The notes below the pieces were generated by a model. It had not been told where the DNA came from and made no database searches. It was given only the letters and a program-made list of their open reading frames with translations. A DNA stretch of 26,359 nucleotides from an uncultured Chitinophaga sp. (GTDB lineage: Bacteria; Bacteroidota; Bacteroidia; Chitinophagales; Chitinophagaceae): NCBI RefSeq assembly GCF_937874145.1, contig NZ_CALNBI010000301.1:1-26359 (forward strand), given 5' to 3'. Positions 24,151-26,359 of this stretch are shown here, one piece after another. Made by a program: the position numbers and the translations under genes. Within the stretch, counting starts at the first letter, position 1. Each line of letters begins with the position of its first letter.

Positions 24151-26026
24151 TTTTTCCGGAAAATCCACCCAGGATGTACTGGAACGCATGACAGACGTCC
24201 TGGAGCATCGCGGACCCAACGACGCGGGGTATGAGTGCTTCCGGATCGGCGACACCGTAGCGGGCCTCGGCCAGCGCCGGCTTTCCATCATCGACCTCTC
24301 CAGCTCGGGCCACCAGCCTATGCATTTCGGGCAATTCAGCATTATTTTCAACGGCGAAGTATACAATTACAGGGAAATCCGCAAAGAACTGGAATCGGAC
24401 GGCTATGATTTCGTTTCCGGTTCCGATACGGAAGTTTTGCTGAAAGGATATGCCTGCTGGGGCGAAAAAGTACTCGACCGCTGTATCGGCATGTTCGCCT
24501 TCGTCATCATCGACAAGGAGAAACAGGAAGCGTTCATCTGCCGCGACCGGGCCGGCGTGAAACCGCTTTATTTCTATTGGAAAGACGGCCTGCTGCTTTT
24601 CGCGTCCGAACTGAAGAGCTTCCACCAGCACCCCCGTTTCCAGAAGGAGATCGATCCCAACAGCGTTTCGCTGTTCCTGCAGTATAGCTATATCCCTGCA
24701 CCGTACACCGTATTCAGGCATACGCGCAAATTGCTGCCGGGCCATTACCTGCGCCTGGACCTCCGCAACGGCGAACCCGAGGAAATCACCTACTGGGATG
24801 TGCTCGAGGCTTATCGCAAGCCAGCCGTGAAAATGTCGGAGAAGGAAGTGATTACGCATACGCATGCGCTCATGAAAAGCGCATATCAATACCGCATGGT
24901 GGCCGACGTGCCGGTGGGCGTTTTCCTGAGCGGCGGATACGACAGCGCCAGCGTGGCCGCTATCCTGCAGTCGGGTTCCGCCAACCGGATCAAAACGTTC
25001 ACCATCGGTTATAAGGAACGGGCATGGGATGAATCCGCCGAAGCCCGCAAAATCGCCCGCCACCTGGGAACCGACCATAACGAATGGATCATCGGGCCGG
25101 ACGATGCCAAAGACGTGCTGGAACATCTGCCCGATATTTACGATGAGCCCTTCGCCGACAACTCCACCGTTCCCACCACGCTGGTCAGCCGCCTGGCCGC
25201 CAAACAGGTGAAAGTGGCTTTGTCCGCCGACGGGGGCGACGAACTGTTCGCCGGCTATAACAAGTTCAACCAGGCCATTAAATACACGAGCCAGCTGCCG
25301 CGGAGCCTGCAAACGATTATCAGCCGCACGATGGGGCTGATTCCGCCCGATAACATCCCGTATTTCTCCAAACAATACAACTTCGCTTCGCGGTACGAAA
25401 AGATGAAGCTCATCTGGGCCGCCGGCAAACCGCAGCAGGCGCTGAAATATATCAGCCAATACCTGACGGAAAGCGAAGCGTCGCATTATATGGGCGTGAA
25501 AACGGATCGCTATAAAACCAATTTCGACCTGAACGGCGAGCTGAACAATATCGGCGAATCGCTGAATAAGCTGCTGGCTATCGACTACCGCACTTTCCTG
25601 GTCGACAATAACCTGGTGAAAGTGGACCGCGCTACGATGAGCGTGAGCATCGAAGGCCGCGAGCCCATGCTGGACCACCGGCTGGTAGAGTTCCTGGCCA
25701 CCGTGCCCGCCGCTTTGAAGACCAAAGACAATATCAACAAATACATCCTTAAATCGATCATTCACGAATACATCTCGAAATCGATGATGGACAGGCCCAA
25801 ACGGCCGTTCATAGCGCCTTTGCAGGAATGGTTCCGGGATGAGCTGAGGGAGCAGATGCAATATTACCTGTCGGAAGAACGGCTGAACAAAACCGGCCTT
25901 TTCAACGGCGCGCATGTGCAGCAACTGCTGAAACGCTACCTCGACGGCGGCAAGGTAAGCCACCAGAAATTATGGAATATCCTGGTATTCCAGTTATGGT
26001 ATGACCGATGGATGGAAAAGCTGTAA
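24125..26026 (+). CDS. asnB: Asparagine synthetase (glutamine-hydrolysing) family protein
   Basis: A 633-residue class II glutamine amidotransferase joined to an ATP-dependent amide synthetase. The ATG at 24125 is decided by MCGIAGF: Cys2 must become the N-terminal nucleophile, so the upstream ATG at 24083 is not used. Glutaminase motifs are RRLSIIDL, FNGEVYNY and SGSDTEVLL; synthetase motifs are LSGGYDSASVAA (PP-loop), SADGGDELFAGY and DRATMSVSIEGREPMLDHR. Copies in EPS and O-antigen clusters often amidate uronic acid carboxyls or act in sugar modification instead of making free asparagine, so here it may modify the polymer; this is inference. It overlaps the preceding glycosyltransferase by 26 nt, and the next gene starts 1 nt after its stop. 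Confidence 0.88.
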   Translation: MCGIAGFIDFSGKSTQDVLERMTDVLEHRGPNDAGYECFRIGDTVAGLGQRRLSIIDLSSSGHQPMHFGQFSIIFNGEVYNYREIRKELESDGYDFVSGSDTEVLLKGYACWGEKVLDRCIGMFAFVIIDKEKQEAFICRDRAGVKPLYFYWKDGLLLFASELKSFHQHPRFQKEIDPNSVSLFLQYSYIPAPYTVFRHTRKLLPGHYLRLDLRNGEPEEITYWDVLEAYRKPAVKMSEKEVITHTHALMKSAYQYRMVADVPVGVFLSGGYDSASVAAILQSGSANRIKTFTIGYKERAWDESAEARKIARHLGTDHNEWIIGPDDAKDVLEHLPDIYDEPFADNSTVPTTLVSRLAAKQVKVALSADGGDELFAGYNKFNQAIKYTSQLPRSLQTIISRTMGLIPPDNIPYFSKQYNFASRYEKMKLIWAAGKPQQALKYISQYLTESEASHYMGVKTDRYKTNFDLNGELNNIGESLNKLLAIDYRTFLVDNNLVKVDRATMSVSIEGREPMLDHRLVEFLATVPAALKTKDNINKYILKSIIHEYISKSMMDRPKRPFIAPLQEWFRDELREQMQYYLSEERLNKTGLFNGAHVQQLLKRYLDGGKVSHQKLWNILVFQLWYDRWMEKL

Positions 26027-26027
26027 A

Positions 26028-26359
26028 ATGGAAGCTACACGAAAAATAAGAGTGCTGCAAGCCATCCGCCAGGGCAAGATCGGGGGAGGGGAGAGCCATG
26101 TGCTCGACCTGGTGAGATCTTTGGACCGCTCCCGATTTGAGCCGGTGGTGCTTTCCTTCACGGACGGGCCGATGGTAAGCCTGCTGCAAAACATGGACGT
26201 TCCCGTATTCGTTATCGGCAGCGAAAAAGCGTTCGATATCAGCGTGTGGAAGAAGGTTCGCGCATTAATGATCCAGGAGCGGATAGATATCGTGCACGTG
26301 CACGGCACGCGGGCCAATACCAATGTGATGTGGGCCGCCCGCCGGCTGCGCATCCCGCT
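26028..26359 (+). CDS. GT-B (family 4-like) glycosyltransferase, 5' part only
   Basis: An open frame begins with ATG at 26028, 1 nt after the asparagine synthetase stop, and runs through the window edge. The 110 codons visible start with KIRVLQAIRQGKIGGGESHV, the glycine-rich N-terminal loop of GT-B enzymes. Then come LDLVRSLDRSRFEPVVLSF, and IDIVHVHGTRANTNVMWAAR, a typical family 4 N-terminal domain. The catalytic C-terminal half is outside the window. It continues the EPS operon. Confidence 0.85.
   Translation, partial: MEATRKIRVLQAIRQGKIGGGESHVLDLVRSLDRSRFEPVVLSFTDGPMVSLLQNMDVPVFVIGSEKAFDISVWKKVRALMIQERIDIVHVHGTRANTNVMWAARRLRIP

Noticed and set aside
24107..25963. 618-codon open frame on the minus strand, antisense to the asparagine synthetase gene
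   Set aside because: It shadows a gene with complete catalytic motifs. Its own translation has no recognisable domain, and it arises from codon-position base bias.
1..26359. CRISPR arrays, tRNA or rRNA genes, insertion sequences
   Set aside because: I see no regularly spaced repeats with unique spacers, no tRNA-like cloverleaf ends, and no transposase-like frame in the window.

Overview
The window looks like an exopolysaccharide (EPS) biosynthesis and export locus from a member of the Bacteroidota, most likely Chitinophagaceae-like. This rests on a giant secreted protein ending in a type IX secretion (T9SS) C-terminal sorting domain, the near absence of Shine-Dalgarno sequences, a match to the Bacteroidota promoter form TTG-N19-TAnnTTTG, and the family content. 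The genus is not proven by the sequence.

Layout. (1) 42-8613, minus strand: a GMC-type dehydrogenase catalytic subunit, preceded on the same strand by a 2269-residue modular secreted protein (esterase, Ig-like, FN3, PA14, cadherin/Ig-like domains and three copies of a ~170-residue module I cannot name, then a T9SS sorting domain). A strong hairpin terminator separates the two. (2) 8921-18301, minus strand: a tightly packed run, in transcription order Wzz/tyrosine-autokinase-like co-polymerase, acyltransferase 3, a 37-residue membrane microprotein, O-antigen ligase/polymerase, half-length TolC-like protein, esterase, gluconate 2-dehydrogenase subunit 3-like protein, a frameshifted family 2 glycosyltransferase, and an OpgC-like acyltransferase. 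(3) 18724-19983, minus strand: a lone GT-C-type membrane glycosyltransferase with its own promoter. (4) 20431-26359, plus strand: a CheY-like response regulator, an initiating sugar-phosphate transferase with an N-terminal pseudo-receiver domain, two family 2 glycosyltransferases, an asparagine synthetase-like amidotransferase, and the start of a GT-B glycosyltransferase cut by the window edge. From the sugar transferase onward the genes overlap or nearly touch.

How the parts may work together (inference). The plus-strand genes start and extend a lipid-linked sugar repeat unit. The minus-strand co-polymerase and O-antigen-ligase-like protein polymerise it. The two acyltransferases decorate it, and the two esterases may trim such decorations. 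The GMC/subunit 3 pair resembles a periplasmic sugar or alcohol dehydrogenase. No flippase (Wzx) and no canonical outer-membrane exporter (Wza/OPX) is present; they may lie outside the window, or the half-length TolC-like protein may take part in export.

Most notable: the repeated unnamed module in the giant protein, the pseudo-receiver/sugar transferase fusion beside a free receiver, the coupled 37-residue microprotein, the glycosyltransferase probably broken by collapse of a short direct repeat, and hairpin terminators placed just upstream of two start codons.
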